A DNA stretch of 64,000 nucleotides. Origin: RPQJ01 sp963726665. GTDB taxonomy: Bacteria > Pseudomonadota > Gammaproteobacteria > Steroidobacterales > Steroidobacteraceae. This document shows positions 9,925-19,582 of the stretch, piece by piece. The position numbers and the translations under genes were made by a program. The stretch lies in assembly GCA_963726665.1 (NCBI GenBank), contig CAVSDW010000021.1, forward strand, positions 1 through 64,000. Reading direction: 5' to 3'. The stretch's first letter is position 1. Each line of letters starts with the position of its first letter. The notes under the pieces were generated by a model, which was not told the origin of the DNA, searched no databases, and saw only the letters and a program-made list of their open reading frames with translations.

Positions 9925-10821
9925 TTTACGTCTCGCCCGGGGATGGGCTGCGTCGTATATCCGGGCAAGGTGCTGGAAATCAAGGTGCGTGTACACCTGT
10001 GTCGTGCTGATGTTCGCGTGGCCGAGCAGTTCCTGCACCGCGCGCAGGTCCCCCGAGGACTCGAGCAGGTGGGACGCGAACGAGTGCCGGAACATGTGCG
10101 GGTGCACGTGTTCCGGCAGTCCCTGCATCCGTGCCCACCGGGCGATGCGTCTCTGCACGATGCGCGGGCCGAGCCGCCGGCCGTTCACGCCCACGAACAC
10201 CGCTTTTTCGCCCACGCCCGCGAGGCCTGTCCTCTCGCCGAGCCAGCGTGTCAGCGCCGTCGTCGCATGCCTGCCCACCGGCACGATGCGTGTCTTGCGG
10301 CCCTTGCCCAGCACGCGGACCGTGCGGTCGCGCAGGTCGAGGTCCGTCAGGTCGAGCCCGAGGAGCTCCGACAATCGCAGGCCCGAGGAATAGAAGAGTT
10401 CCATGATCGCCTTGTCGCGCGTGCCGAGGCGGTCGTCGGCGCGGAACTCGAGCAGGCGCGCCATGGAATCGGCGTCGAGCGTCACCGGCAAGCGCTTGCG
10501 GGCCTTGGGCGCCTGCACGTCGGCCGCCGGATCGCGGGAGAGCTCGCCCTCGCGGATCAGGTGGCGGAAGAGGCTGCGCGCGGCCGAGAGGCGGCGCTGG
10601 ACGCTGCGCGGCGCGAGCCCGCGCCGGTGGCACTGCGCGGCGAAGCTGCGCACGTGCTGCGGGTCGAGACCGTCCCAGGAGGTGATTGCCTGCGCGTCGC
10701 AGTATTCGAGCAGCGACGCGAGGTCCCGCGCGTACGCGGATTCCGTGTGCGGGGACAGGCGCCGTTCGTCGCGCAGGCTCCGCAGGAAGCGGGTCACGCC
10801 GCCTGCGAGGGCCTCGCTCAT
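9922..10821 (-). CDS. xerC: XerC, site-specific tyrosine recombinase
   Basis: 299 residues; with XerD resolves chromosome dimers at dif. The N-terminal SAM-like DNA-binding domain covers residues 1–100. The catalytic domain holds the R-H-R-H/Y set: SSGLRLSELLGLDL, HVHPHMFRHSFASHLLE, LGHANISTTQVYTH with the final Tyr nucleophile. It starts inside the DUF484 stop (4-base overlap), the common dapF–DUF484–xerC order. The stop codon is provided by a repeat element. Confidence 0.95.
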   Translation of the reverse strand: MSEALAGGVTRFLRSLRDERRLSPHTESAYARDLASLLEYCDAQAITSWDGLDPQHVRSFAAQCHRRGLAPRSVQRRLSAARSLFRHLIREGELSRDPAADVQAPKARKRLPVTLDADSMARLLEFRADDRLGTRDKAIMELFYSSGLRLSELLGLDLTDLDLRDRTVRVLGKGRKTRIVPVGRHATTALTRWLGERTGLAGVGEKAVFVGVNGRRLGPRIVQRRIARWARMQGLPEHVHPHMFRHSFASHLLESSGDLRAVQELLGHANISTTQVYTHLDFQHLARIYDAAHPRARRK

Positions 10822-11531
10822 GTGGCGCGGGCGGTGATCGCCTCGGTGACGATCTCGCCGATGCGCACCAGGAAATCGGTGCTCATGGTCGGCAGGTACC
10901 GCTCGGTGTCGTGACTCGCGATCGCGAGCAGGCCGAGCGACGCGCGATCACCGATCGGGATCAGCACGGTCGAGCCCACCGGCCCGCCCTCGTTGCCGAA
11001 CAGGTAGTCGCGCTGGGTGTCGCGGATCTGGCCGCTGCGCGGCCGGCCCGACTCGAAGAAGGTCTCGAAGATCTTGAGCTCCGCGCTGCCCCGCTGCACC
11101 ACGCGCACGTGCGGATTCTGGTGGCCGGACAGGCCGGGAAGCGTGACGTCCGTGAGCAGCACGAGCCAGCGCGCGGCGCCGAAGTCTTCCCGGAGCGAGG
11201 TTTCGAGCCCTGCGAGGGTGGTGTCGAGGTCGCGCGCGCGCAGCAGCCGGCGCGTGAGGCGATGCATGCGGTCGGCAATGGCGTCGTTGGTGCGGCCGTT
11301 CTCGATGAGTTCCTGGAGCTTCTGCTCCAGCGCGCCGTGCTTGTCGCGCAGTACCAGCACCTGCCGTTCCACGAGCGACACCGCGGCGCTGCCGCGCTGG
11401 TGCGGGAGGCGGAGGCGTGCGAGCACGCCCGGATGGCGCTCGAAGAACTCGGGGTGTGCGACGAGATACTCGCCGACCTGTTCCTCGGCGATCGATTCCG
11501 GCTCGGGGCCGCGTACGGGCTGCTTGCTCAA
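10818..11531 (-). CDS. DUF484 family protein
   Basis: 237 residues. The N-terminus (VGEYLVAHPEFFERHPGVLARL) is the DUF484 signature, followed by a coiled-coil stretch near 50–80 and a GAF-like domain to the C-terminus. The family is found next to xerC and dapF but its role is unproven. It overlaps both neighbours by 4 bases, so the three are certainly one transcript. Confidence 0.85.
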   Translation of the reverse strand: MSKQPVRGPEPESIAEEQVGEYLVAHPEFFERHPGVLARLRLPHQRGSAAVSLVERQVLVLRDKHGALEQKLQELIENGRTNDAIADRMHRLTRRLLRARDLDTTLAGLETSLREDFGAARWLVLLTDVTLPGLSGHQNPHVRVVQRGSAELKIFETFFESGRPRSGQIRDTQRDYLFGNEGGPVGSTVLIPIGDRASLGLLAIASHDTERYLPTMSTDFLVRIGEIVTEAITARAT

Positions 11532-12385
11532 GTTGTTCTCCCCTGCGCGACGTCTGCGACGTCGACGTGGCCTTCAAAGGCCGTTTCCGCCGGTCCCGTC
11601 AGCCAGATCGGCTGGCCCGGTCCCGGCCATTGCACCGTGAGCCGCCCGCCGGGCAGGTCCACGCGGACTTCCTCGGCCAGCGGTCCATGCCTGCGCGCGA
11701 CGGCCACCGCCGCGCACGCCCCCGTGCCGCAGGCTTGTGTCTCGCCGACGCCGCGCTCGAAAACGCGCAACCGCACGTGGTCGGGCGCGACGATCTCGAG
11801 GAATCCGACGTTCACCCGCCGCGGAAATCGCGCGTGATTCTCCATCGCGGGTCCCACGCTGTCCACCGGCGCGTCGTCGACGGATCGCACGCGGATCACC
11901 GCATGGGGATTCCCGATCGAGACCGCGCCGAAGTCGACCGGCCCGCCGGGCAGGTCGATGCGATACGAAGGCTCTTCGCGGTCCGCGAGGAACGGCAGGG
12001 ACGCGGGCGCGAAGTCCGGCACGCCCATGGCCACGGAGACGAGGCCGTCACGACGCAGCCGCGCTTCCACCGTGCCGCCGGGACTGTCCATCAGCAGCGG
12101 CTGGTCCTGGCGCGCGCTGCGCGTTGCGACGAGCCGTGCGATGCAACGGGCTCCGTTGCCGCACTGCTCGACCTCGGAGCCGTCGGCATTGAAGATGCGG
12201 TAGTAGACGTCGGTCCCGTCCCGTCGCGGCGGCTCGAGGACCAGCGCCTGGTCGAACCCGATGCCCGTGCGGCGGTCCGCGAGGCGGCGCAGCGTCATGG
12301 GCGAGGGCAGTTCGCCGGGGCCGCGGGAGTCGAAGACGATGAAATCGTTGCCGAGTCCATGCATCTTCGTGAAGGCGAGCCGCAT
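11528..12385 (-). CDS. dapF: DapF, diaminopimelate epimerase
   Basis: 285 residues; interconverts LL- and meso-diaminopimelate for lysine and peptidoglycan synthesis. The N-terminus MRLAFTKMHGLGNDFIVFD is diagnostic. The two catalytic cysteines are in GNGARCIARL and ETQACGTGACA. GNPHAVIRV is also conserved. Four-base overlap with DUF484 downstream; 21 bases separate it from the SDR gene upstream. Confidence 0.96.
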   Translation of the reverse strand: MRLAFTKMHGLGNDFIVFDSRGPGELPSPMTLRRLADRRTGIGFDQALVLEPPRRDGTDVYYRIFNADGSEVEQCGNGARCIARLVATRSARQDQPLLMDSPGGTVEARLRRDGLVSVAMGVPDFAPASLPFLADREEPSYRIDLPGGPVDFGAVSIGNPHAVIRVRSVDDAPVDSVGPAMENHARFPRRVNVGFLEIVAPDHVRLRVFERGVGETQACGTGACAAVAVARRHGPLAEEVRVDLPGGRLTVQWPGPGQPIWLTGPAETAFEGHVDVADVAQGRTT

Positions 12386-12406
12386 GGGACGAAGGATATC
12401 CGACGC

Positions 12407-13297
12407 TCAACCCCGCTGCGCGCGCATTTCCGCGAGGCTGGCCGCGATCCCGGACTCGACGCTCGCGTGACGCGGCACGACGCCGAGTTCCTCGCGCATG
12501 CGAGTGGTGGCGACCCGGCGCGACTCGACGAGGTATTCGAGCATCCCGGGGCTCACCTGGCCCTGCGCCTCCGCGAGCGAGACCAGGCGGGGCGGCGGCA
12601 GGCCGGCGAGGAGCGCGGACTTCTGCAGGAATTCCGTCGTGCTCGCGTGGTCGCCGTCGCCCACGTTGAAGATGCCGCTCACGGGCCGTTCGATGGCCGC
12701 AACGCAGGCCGACACGAGGTCATCCACGTGGATGCGGTTGCCGGGCCCGCAGTCTTCCGGCCTGAGCGCGGGCTCTCCGCGACCGAGGCGCTCGAGCGGC
12801 AACCGGTGAGGTCCGTAGATCCCGGGAACGCGCAGCACCACAAGCCGGATGCCCCGGTCGGCGCACCACGCCGCAGCCGCACGCTCGGCCGCGAGCCGCC
12901 GGCGCGAGCGGTCGTTGGCGGGCACGGTCGGGCTGCGCTCGTCGACGTCCCCGCCGCCCGCGTCGCCGTAGACGCCCGTGGTGCTCATGTAGAGAAACAT
13001 CGACGGTCGCGCACCCCCCAGCGCTGCCAGGAAATGTTCGAGGCGCGGGTCCGCGACGCCGGTGCCGGGCGGGGGGGCGAGATAGGCGACGGCGGCCCCG
13101 TCGGCGGCCCGACCGAGCGCCGGCGACGCCGTGATCTCGTCGAAGTCCGCGAAAATGGCCTCGACGCCGAGCGTGCGGAGCTCCGCGAGGGTCGCAGGGG
13201 ACCTCGCCACCGCGGCGACCTGCCACGTATCCACGAGCCGTGCCGCCAGCCGGCAGCCCACGTAGCCGCAACCCGCGATGAGGGACCTGCGATCCAT
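12407..13297 (-). CDS. NAD(P)-dependent epimerase/dehydratase (extended SDR)
   Basis: 296 residues from the ATG of MDRRSLIAGCGYVGCRLA, which carries the GxGxxG dinucleotide-binding motif at the very N-terminus. An SDR-type STTGVYGD segment near residue 100 gives the S/T–YxxxK region in atypical form. HVDDLVSACVAAIERPVSGIFNVGDG is typical of the YeeZ-like group. Substrate unknown. The longer open frame upstream would overlap the divergent reductase gene and is rejected as the start. Confidence 0.8.
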   Translation of the reverse strand: MDRRSLIAGCGYVGCRLAARLVDTWQVAAVARSPATLAELRTLGVEAIFADFDEITASPALGRAADGAAVAYLAPPPGTGVADPRLEHFLAALGGARPSMFLYMSTTGVYGDAGGGDVDERSPTVPANDRSRRRLAAERAAAAWCADRGIRLVVLRVPGIYGPHRLPLERLGRGEPALRPEDCGPGNRIHVDDLVSACVAAIERPVSGIFNVGDGDHASTTEFLQKSALLAGLPPPRLVSLAEAQGQVSPGMLEYLVESRRVATTRMREELGVVPRHASVESGIAASLAEMRAQRG

Positions 13298-13361
13298 GCC
13301 GGCTAGGATACCCGTGGCGGGCAGTCCCGCGCGGCCCCCACCTTCATGGCATCCTGCGCGC

Positions 13362-14405
13362 ATGCCGCAGGTCACGCTCATCCCGTCCGGGCAGGATTTC
13401 ACCGTGGAGGCCGGCGAGACGGTGCTGGCCGCGGCGCTGCGCGCGGGGCTCAACCTGCCGCACAGCTGCAAGGGCGGCCACTGCGCGTCGTGCCTCGCGC
13501 GGATCCTGAGCGGTGAGATCGCGTACGCGGGCGCGCGGCCGGCCGGCATCACCGAGGACGAGGCGGGCGCGGGTTTCGCGCTGCTCTGCCAGGCGCGAGC
13601 CCTCTCCGACCTGCGCATCGAGGCGCGCGAGGTGCGCCCTGCGCCCGACGTCGAAGTGAAGAGCCTGCCCTGCCGCATCGAGCGCAAGGAGCAACTCGCA
13701 CCCGACGTGATGGCGGTGTTCCTGCGATTGCCCGCGGTCGAGGAACTGCATTACCGCGCCGGGCAGTACCTGGACGTGATGCTCTCGGAGGGCCGTCGCC
13801 GCAGCTTCTCGATCGCAAGCGCGCCGGCCGACGGCCGGTTGCTCGAGCTCCACGTGCGGCGCGCGTCGACCACCGGGTTCACGGCGCAGCTCTTCGACAC
13901 CCTGCGACCGGGCGCACTGCTGCGTATCGAGGGACCGCTCGGCCAGTTCTGGCTGCGGGCGGAGTCACCGCGGCCTGCGCTCATGGTGGGCGGCGGCACG
14001 GGTTATGCACCGCTCAGGGCCATGCTGCGCCAGCTCGTTGCCACGGGCGACCGCCGGCAGGTGACGCTCTACTGGGGGGTACGCGACAGCGACGGCCTCT
14101 ACGAGCACGAGTGGCTGCGCGCGCTCGAAAGGGAGCGGCCGGGATTCCGCTACGTTCCCGTCCTGTCGAGCCCTTCGGCGCAGGATGCGAGCCTGCGCGC
14201 CGGTCTCGTGCACGAGGCCGTGCTCACCGACCACCCCGTGCTGTCGGGTTTCGAGGTGTACGCGAGCGGGCCGCCGGCGATGATCGAGGCGATCCGGGCG
14301 CGATCAGCGGCCGCCGGCCTGCCGCGTGAACAACTGCACTTCGATTCGTTCGACTACGCGCCGGACACGCTCGCGAAGCTCGGCGCGAAGAGCGCTGGGC
14401 CCTGA
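13362..14405 (+). CDS. 2Fe-2S ferredoxin/flavin reductase (CDP-6-deoxy-glucoseen reductase-like)
   Basis: 347 residues. An N-terminal plant-type ferredoxin domain binds 2Fe-2S through Cys36, Cys41, Cys44 and Cys76 (HSCKGGHCASC … LLCQA). It is followed by an FAD-binding domain (RSFSIASAP) and an NAD domain (MVGGGTGYAPLRAML). The layout equals the electron-transfer subunit of ring-hydroxylating systems and AscD-type reductases; an electron acceptor is not evident nearby. It diverges from the SDR gene across 64 bases and converges on hemY with a gap of 6 bases. Confidence 0.8.
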   Translation: MPQVTLIPSGQDFTVEAGETVLAAALRAGLNLPHSCKGGHCASCLARILSGEIAYAGARPAGITEDEAGAGFALLCQARALSDLRIEAREVRPAPDVEVKSLPCRIERKEQLAPDVMAVFLRLPAVEELHYRAGQYLDVMLSEGRRRSFSIASAPADGRLLELHVRRASTTGFTAQLFDTLRPGALLRIEGPLGQFWLRAESPRPALMVGGGTGYAPLRAMLRQLVATGDRRQVTLYWGVRDSDGLYEHEWLRALERERPGFRYVPVLSSPSAQDASLRAGLVHEAVLTDHPVLSGFEVYASGPPAMIEAIRARSAAAGLPREQLHFDSFDYAPDTLAKLGAKSAGP

Positions 14406-14411
14406 GCGGCG

Positions 14412-15620
14412 TCAGCGCCGCCTGAGCCGCACCCGCGGCACGTTGGGCCGTCGGCCCGCCGAGCGCGTTACGGCCTCGCGCAGGCACTCCGCGGCCATCG
14501 CGTCGTCGCCGACCTGCTCGAGCAGGTCGGCGAGGATGAGGCTGTTCTCCGAGTTCGGCCGCCGCGCGAGACTGGCCTCGAGGTAGCTGCGCGCCTTGCC
14601 GATGAGCTCGGCGCGAAGGCAGAGGCGCGCCGCGCTCGCGAGCAGGTCGGGGTCTTCGGGCCGCTTGCGCAGCCACGCCTCGGCACGCTCGAGCGGCGCA
14701 AGCGGATCGGGGAGCACGAGGTCCCCGTACAGTCGGATGGCGGCGGCGTCCGGCTGTTCCCCGATCAATTCGCGCAGGACCTTTTCCGCCGTCGGGTGGT
14801 CCTTGCAGGCCATGGCGGCCCGCGCGTAAGTGACCATGGACTGCGGCAGCCTGCGCACCCCGCGCGGCAGGTCCGACCAGGCCTTCTCCAGGCGCGACTG
14901 GTCGCCCGCATCGCCCGCAGCGCGGATTTCCTCGAGCTGCACCTGGGCGAGCAGCTCGCTCACCTGTGCGGCGGGCAGTTCCTTCGCGCTCTTGAGCCGT
15001 GGGCCGAGCGCGAGCAGCCTGTCGCCGCGACCGAGCTTCGGGTACAGGCGCGCGAGCAATTCGAGCCCGCGTGAGTTCAGGTCACCCGATGCGTCGAGCT
15101 GCTCGAGGGTCTGCACGGCCGCCACGTCCTGCCCGCGCCGGAGCTGCATTTCAGCCAGCGTCACCAGCGCCGCCGCCCGTTCCCCGGGTGCGATCTCCTG
15201 CGCCTGCGCGAGCCACTCGTCGCGACGCTCGACCGCGTCCTGCAGGTCCGCCGCGCGTGCCGCGACGAGGTAGTTGGCTTCCGGTGAATCCGCGTCCGGC
15301 GCCGATCGCGACAGCAGCTCCTCGGCGCGTCGCCAGTTGCCTGCGGCGAGGTCGAGCAGTCCACGGCCCGTGTCGTCACGCGCACGACGACGTCGGCGCT
15401 CGGCGCGCAGTTCGGCGAGGCGGCGACGAGCGCCCACCGCGCCGGCGATACCGCGCACCGTGAGGTAGGTGATGCCGAGCAGCAGCACGAACACGGGCAG
15501 GGTCGTCTCGACCAGCGAGCGGCCCGCGCGGATCGCGACGTAGCCCGGGTCGCCGAGCAGCAGCTGGGCGAGCAGTCCGCCGCCGACGAGGGCCAGCGCC
15601 ACGATCACGGCGCCCTTCAT
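14412..15620 (-). CDS. hemY: HemY, inner-membrane TPR protein of the haem operon
   Basis: 402 residues. Two N-terminal transmembrane helices (IVALALVGGGLLAQLLLG and TLPVFVLLLGITYLTV) are followed by the HemY_N domain and TPR-like helical repeats. It is the last gene of hemC–hemD–hemX–hemY, the arrangement common in gammaproteobacteria. A direct enzymatic role is doubtful; it probably organises late haem-synthesis enzymes at the membrane. Not the same as the Bacillus HemY oxidase. Start overlaps the hemX stop by 4 bases. Confidence 0.88.
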   Translation of the reverse strand: MKGAVIVALALVGGGLLAQLLLGDPGYVAIRAGRSLVETTLPVFVLLLGITYLTVRGIAGAVGARRRLAELRAERRRRRARDDTGRGLLDLAAGNWRRAEELLSRSAPDADSPEANYLVAARAADLQDAVERRDEWLAQAQEIAPGERAAALVTLAEMQLRRGQDVAAVQTLEQLDASGDLNSRGLELLARLYPKLGRGDRLLALGPRLKSAKELPAAQVSELLAQVQLEEIRAAGDAGDQSRLEKAWSDLPRGVRRLPQSMVTYARAAMACKDHPTAEKVLRELIGEQPDAAAIRLYGDLVLPDPLAPLERAEAWLRKRPEDPDLLASAARLCLRAELIGKARSYLEASLARRPNSENSLILADLLEQVGDDAMAAECLREAVTRSAGRRPNVPRVRLRRR

Positions 15621-16663
15621 GGCGCGGCCGTGCCTGCGTTCATCACCCGTTGCAGCTGGCGGGCCGCCGCACCGATCGCGGGTCGCGCCGGCTCGACGTT
15701 GGCGCTGCGCAGTGACTCGATTTCCGCCCTCGCGGATGCGACCGCGGGTGAGGACGTGTCGAAGAACCGCGTGATCCAGTCGCCGGCGGCCTCGAGCGAT
15801 TTTGCGTAGGCCGAGCCGTCGGGCTGCATGGCCGCGACGCGCGCGGCGAAGATCAGGAGCTCCAGGTGCTGGCGCCGCAGCGACTGCTCTTCCTGGGTGA
15901 CGAGCCTCACGCTCGAGGGATCCACCCGCTTCAGCGTCACGAGGCTGCCCAGGGCCTGGGCGACGCGGTGCAGCGCGCGCCGGATGGCGCCGGTCGGCGC
16001 CGGCTCATCGCCGGTCCCGGATCCCCCCGTCACGGGCACGCCGAGCACCGGCAATGTCGGCACCGCGTCTTCGAGTACCGCGATCCGCGCGAGCAGGGCA
16101 GGCAGGTCCGGCAGGGGGACGGCGCGCAGCGCCGTGAGGTCCTGGGCGAGCAGGCGGCGGACTTCGGCCATCGCCGGGTCGTTGAAGGACGCGAGCCGTG
16201 CATCGGCCGCCTCCATGGCGGCGATCGCCGTACCGACGTCGCGGTCGAGATAGAGTTGTCGCTCGGCGAGGTCGAGCAGGTACAGGGCCTCGGCGCGCGC
16301 CCAGGCCCGCTGCGGCGCCTCGGTGCGCGCCCTGAGCTCCTCGACGCCGCGGCCCAGGACCGCGAGCTGGGCGGGCAACTCCTGCAGCCCGCGCAGTTCG
16401 GAACGCAGCGCGGTGTTCGAGGTCTCGAGCCGAGTGGTGAGCGTCGTGATCTGGCTCGAGAGCTGGCCCTGCGCCGCGCGCAGTTCGATGACCTGCCGAC
16501 GCACTCGGTCGCTGCGGTCGACGAACTGGCCGATGCGCCAGTGCGCGTAGATCGCGAGCAACAGGCCCAGCACGGCGAAGGCGACCAGCATGGGGCTGGC
16601 CCCGCTGCCGCCCGGGCGGCGGGTATTCATGTCGCTGGAGAGGGATTCGATTTCGGCGGACAT
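15617..16663 (-). CDS. hemX: HemX, membrane protein of the haem operon
   Basis: 348 residues from ATG 16663. One transmembrane helix near residues 25–42 (MLVAFAVLGLLLAIYA) follows a short cytoplasmic tail, then a coiled-coil segment (45–100) and a helical periplasmic domain. Older databases label this family uroporphyrin-III C-methyltransferase, but it lacks methyltransferase motifs. Located between hemD and hemY as usual. Forty bases separate it from hemD. Confidence 0.85.
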   Translation of the reverse strand: MSAEIESLSSDMNTRRPGGSGASPMLVAFAVLGLLLAIYAHWRIGQFVDRSDRVRRQVIELRAAQGQLSSQITTLTTRLETSNTALRSELRGLQELPAQLAVLGRGVEELRARTEAPQRAWARAEALYLLDLAERQLYLDRDVGTAIAAMEAADARLASFNDPAMAEVRRLLAQDLTALRAVPLPDLPALLARIAVLEDAVPTLPVLGVPVTGGSGTGDEPAPTGAIRRALHRVAQALGSLVTLKRVDPSSVRLVTQEEQSLRRQHLELLIFAARVAAMQPDGSAYAKSLEAAGDWITRFFDTSSPAVASARAEIESLRSANVEPARPAIGAAARQLQRVMNAGTAAP

Positions 16664-16703
16664 CGGCTTCGCGCAGGCGCGCCCGGAGTTCAGGTGGATC
16701 GTA

Positions 16704-17489
16704 TCACGCAGGCGTGATCCTGCCCCCGTCGGACGACCACAGTTCCAGCGCGTCCAGCATCGACTCGTCCTCGGCACTGCGGGCGACGATGAGCGGGCCG
16801 CGCCATTCGAGCCGGCGCGCGGCCGCGGCGACCCGTTCGCCGGGCACCAGCAGCGGGGCCTCGCGCAACCAGCCATAGCGCCCCGCGGGCGCGGCCGCGA
16901 GCAGAGATTCGAGCACCTCCACGCTGGTCACCGCAACGACGACCGATCCCGAGCCGCGTGCGCGGTCGAGCTGGTCGAGGGCTTCCGTCGTCGGCGCCGG
17001 CCGGGTTCGCCGGTAGACTTCGGCGGTACTGACCAGCGCGCCGCGGGAGACGAGCCCCGCTCGCAGCGCGTCGCGGCCCCCGACGCCCTTGACGATCAGG
17101 ATCCGCTGCCCGCGAGGGTCGGCGAATCCGGGGTGCGCGAGCAGGCCTTCGGAATCGGCACCCGACTCGGGCGCGGCGTGAACCTCGACGCCGGCCGACG
17201 CGAGCGCACGCGCCGTTGCGCGGCCGATGGCGGCCACGCGCGCGCGGCCGGGGCGACCGAGCTCGCGAAGTGAATACTCCACGGCGTTCGCGCTCGTGTA
17301 CACGACCCAGTCGCAGGCATCGGGGGCGAGCGCGCCCGGCGCCGACGCATCGAGCGTCACCGGCTCGATCTCGAGCGTGGGGAATGCAACGGTCGCGGCG
17401 CCACGCTCGCGGAGCAGCTGCGTGAACCGCACCGCCTGGCGCGCGGGCCGCGTCACGACGACGGTGAGGCCCGCGAGCGACCGGGTCAC
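16704..17489 (-). CDS. hemD: HemD, uroporphyrinogen-III synthase
   Basis: 261 residues; closes hydroxymethylbilane into uroporphyrinogen III with inversion of ring D. The family is poorly conserved; recognisable are VVVTRPARQAVRFTQLL at the N-terminus, YTSANAVEYSL, and AVTSVEVLESLL. Start chosen as the GTG at 17489, which overlaps the hemC stop (GTGA), because the longer open frame would lie entirely over hemC. Confidence 0.9.
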   Translation of the reverse strand: MTRSLAGLTVVVTRPARQAVRFTQLLRERGAATVAFPTLEIEPVTLDASAPGALAPDACDWVVYTSANAVEYSLRELGRPGRARVAAIGRATARALASAGVEVHAAPESGADSEGLLAHPGFADPRGQRILIVKGVGGRDALRAGLVSRGALVSTAEVYRRTRPAPTTEALDQLDRARGSGSVVVAVTSVEVLESLLAAAPAGRYGWLREAPLLVPGERVAAAARRLEWRGPLIVARSAEDESMLDALELWSSDGGRITPA

Positions 17490-18427
17490 GGGTGTGGTTC
17501 CGCCTCGCTGCGCAGGCGATCGAGCAGCGCACCGGCGCCTGCGGCCTGCATGCGGCGGGCAAGCGCGAGGCCGAGGCCCTCCGCGTCGGTTGCCGGACCC
17601 GAGAGCCCGTCGCGGTAGGCCTCGCTGCCGTCGGGTGCGCCGACGAATCCGCGCAGCGTGAGCGAGCCCGCGGCCAGGGTCGCGTGTGCCGCGATCGGCG
17701 AGTGGCAGCTGCCGAGGAGGGTCCGCGCGAAGGCGCGTTCCGCGGCGAGCCGGGTGAACGATTCCTCGTGGTGCAGCGCGGCCAGCACCTCGCGGCTGCG
17801 GCCGTCGTCCTCGCGGCACTCGATGCCGATCACGCCCTGGCCCACGGCGGGCACGCAGAAATCGGCGTCGAGCACTTCGGTGATCCGCTCGCCGAGTCCC
17901 AGCCGCTCGAGCCCGGCGCAGGCGAGCAGGATCGCGTCGAGGCTGCCTTCCTCGAGTCGGCGCAGGCGCGTCTCCACGTTGCCGCGGAGCAGCTCGATCG
18001 CGAGGTCCGGGCGGGCGTTGCGCAGCTGCGCCTGGCGCCGCGGACTCGAGGTGCCGACGCGCGCGCCTTGCGGCAGGTCGGCGAAACGCCTGAATTTCAG
18101 CGAGACGAAGGCGTCATGGGGGTTGGCGCGCGGCAGGGCCGCTGCAATGCGAAAGCCCGGCGGCAGCTCGCTCGGCACGTCCTTCATCGAGTGCACGGCG
18201 ATGTCGGCACGGTCTTCCTGCATCGCGACTTCGAGTTCCTTCACGAACAGGCCCTTGCCGCCGACCTCGGCGAGCGCGCGGTCCAGTACGCGGTCGCCCT
18301 GGGTGCTCATGGGCACGAGCTCGACCGGGACCTGGGGGTGGGCGGCGCGAAGCAGCGCCATGACGTGCTCAGCCTGCCAGAGCGCCAGCCTGCTGCGACG
18401 GGTTGCGATGCGTATCGGGTTCGACAA
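17486..18427 (-). CDS. hemC: HemC, hydroxymethylbilane synthase
   Basis: 313 residues; polymerises four porphobilinogens. The N-terminus SNPIRIATRRSRLALWQA and the dipyrromethane-cofactor Cys loop LGSCHSPIAAHA are present, as is VGTSSPRRQAQL. No ATG is available; the TTG at 18427 follows GGAG by 6 bases and gives the expected length, so it is taken as the start. It follows the AI-2E transporter gene after 23 bases and overlaps hemD. Confidence 0.93.
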   Translation of the reverse strand: MSNPIRIATRRSRLALWQAEHVMALLRAAHPQVPVELVPMSTQGDRVLDRALAEVGGKGLFVKELEVAMQEDRADIAVHSMKDVPSELPPGFRIAAALPRANPHDAFVSLKFRRFADLPQGARVGTSSPRRQAQLRNARPDLAIELLRGNVETRLRRLEEGSLDAILLACAGLERLGLGERITEVLDADFCVPAVGQGVIGIECREDDGRSREVLAALHHEESFTRLAAERAFARTLLGSCHSPIAAHATLAAGSLTLRGFVGAPDGSEAYRDGLSGPATDAEGLGLALARRMQAAGAGALLDRLRSEAEPHP

Positions 18428-18450
18428 GCGGGACTCCAGGATGAAATTGC

Positions 18451-19582
18451 TCAGGTGGCGCGGCTCGCGGCCTCGCGTTCTTCGTTCTCGAACCGGAACA
18501 GGGCGACGAGCAGGCCGAGCACGATGGGGCCGAGGAACAGGCCGATGAAGCCGAACGCGGAAAGACCGCCCATTACGCCGATGAAGACCGCAAGGGTAGG
18601 CAATTCGGACCGGCCGGAAATCAGCATTGGCCGCAGGAAATTGTCCACCGATCCGACCAGGGCGACGCTCCAGGCGGTGAGAAAGATCGCGTGGCCGTAG
18701 TCGGCCTGGATCGCGAGGATTGCGACGCCAGGCACCCAGACGAGCGCGGTGCCGACCAGCGGGATGAGTGCGCACAGCGCGCCCAGCACGCCGAAGACCA
18801 GCGGGCTCGGCAGGCCGGCGATCCAGAAGCCGACGCCGAGCAGCACGCCCTGGACCAGCGCCGTGAGCCCGATGCCCATGAACACCGCGTGCGTGACGTC
18901 CACCAGGTGACGCCAGAGGCGCGAGCGGCGGCGCTCCTCGATCGGCAGCATCCGCAGCACTTTCTGCGCGAGCGCGGGACCGTCGCGCAGCACGAAGAAC
19001 AGCACGAACAGCATGAGCGCGAAACTGACCACCGTGCCGAGCGCTCCCAGCACGAGGTTGCCGCCCGAAGAGGCGAGGGACTGCAGCACTCGCTTCGCCG
19101 CCTCGACGAGCCAGCCCTGCAGCTGCGGGGCGGTGACCGTCGTGTGGCTGCCGATCCACTCGAGCGGCCGTGCGAGCAGGGGAATGCGAGTGAGGTCGAG
19201 CGAGGCGGCGTCCATCTGCGGCGCCTGCGCGTTCAGTCGGCCGAGCAGCTGTGCCGACTGCGCGGCGACCGCGCCCGCGATGACCGCCACCGGCAGCAGG
19301 AACAGCAGCACCGCGAGCAGCGTGGTGATTCCGCTTGCCAGGCGTGGCCGGGCACCCAGGCGCAGCGTGAGGCGCGCGTTGAACGGCGCGAGCAGCGAGC
19401 CGAGCAGCGCGGCCCAGACGAGCGGCTGCCAGAGCGGGGCGACGATGCGCCAGACGAGGTACGCGAGCAGCGCAAGCAGGAGCAGGCCCCCGAGACGGGA
19501 GTACTCGCTGCGTGCCGCGTCGCGGGGCCTCGTCCGCGATCGTGATCGTCGATTCCCCGACGTCTTCCTTCGCCGTGTCCAC
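18451..19582 (-). CDS. AI-2E family transporter (PerM/YdiK-like), one frameshift
   Basis: A polytopic membrane protein with about eight helices and the family motif GLSAFGFIGLFLGPIVLG near the C-terminus. A GTG at 19582, directly after the algR stop, begins MDTAKEDVGESTITIADEAP. Near 19527 the frame breaks; from there another frame reads DAARSEYSRLGGLLLLALLA and runs to the stop. Restoring two bases in a CGCG run gives EAPRDAARSEY, so the start and frame are likely right. Substrate for this family is debated (autoinducer export or ion exchange). Confidence 0.75.

Noticed and set aside
11417..13306. 629-residue plus-strand frame opposite dapF and the SDR
   Set aside because: Spans two well supported minus-strand genes and shows no recognisable domain.
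15617..16663. HemX called as uroporphyrinogen-III C-methyltransferase
   Set aside because: No methyltransferase motif is present; it is the single-helix coiled-coil HemX family whose old name is misleading.
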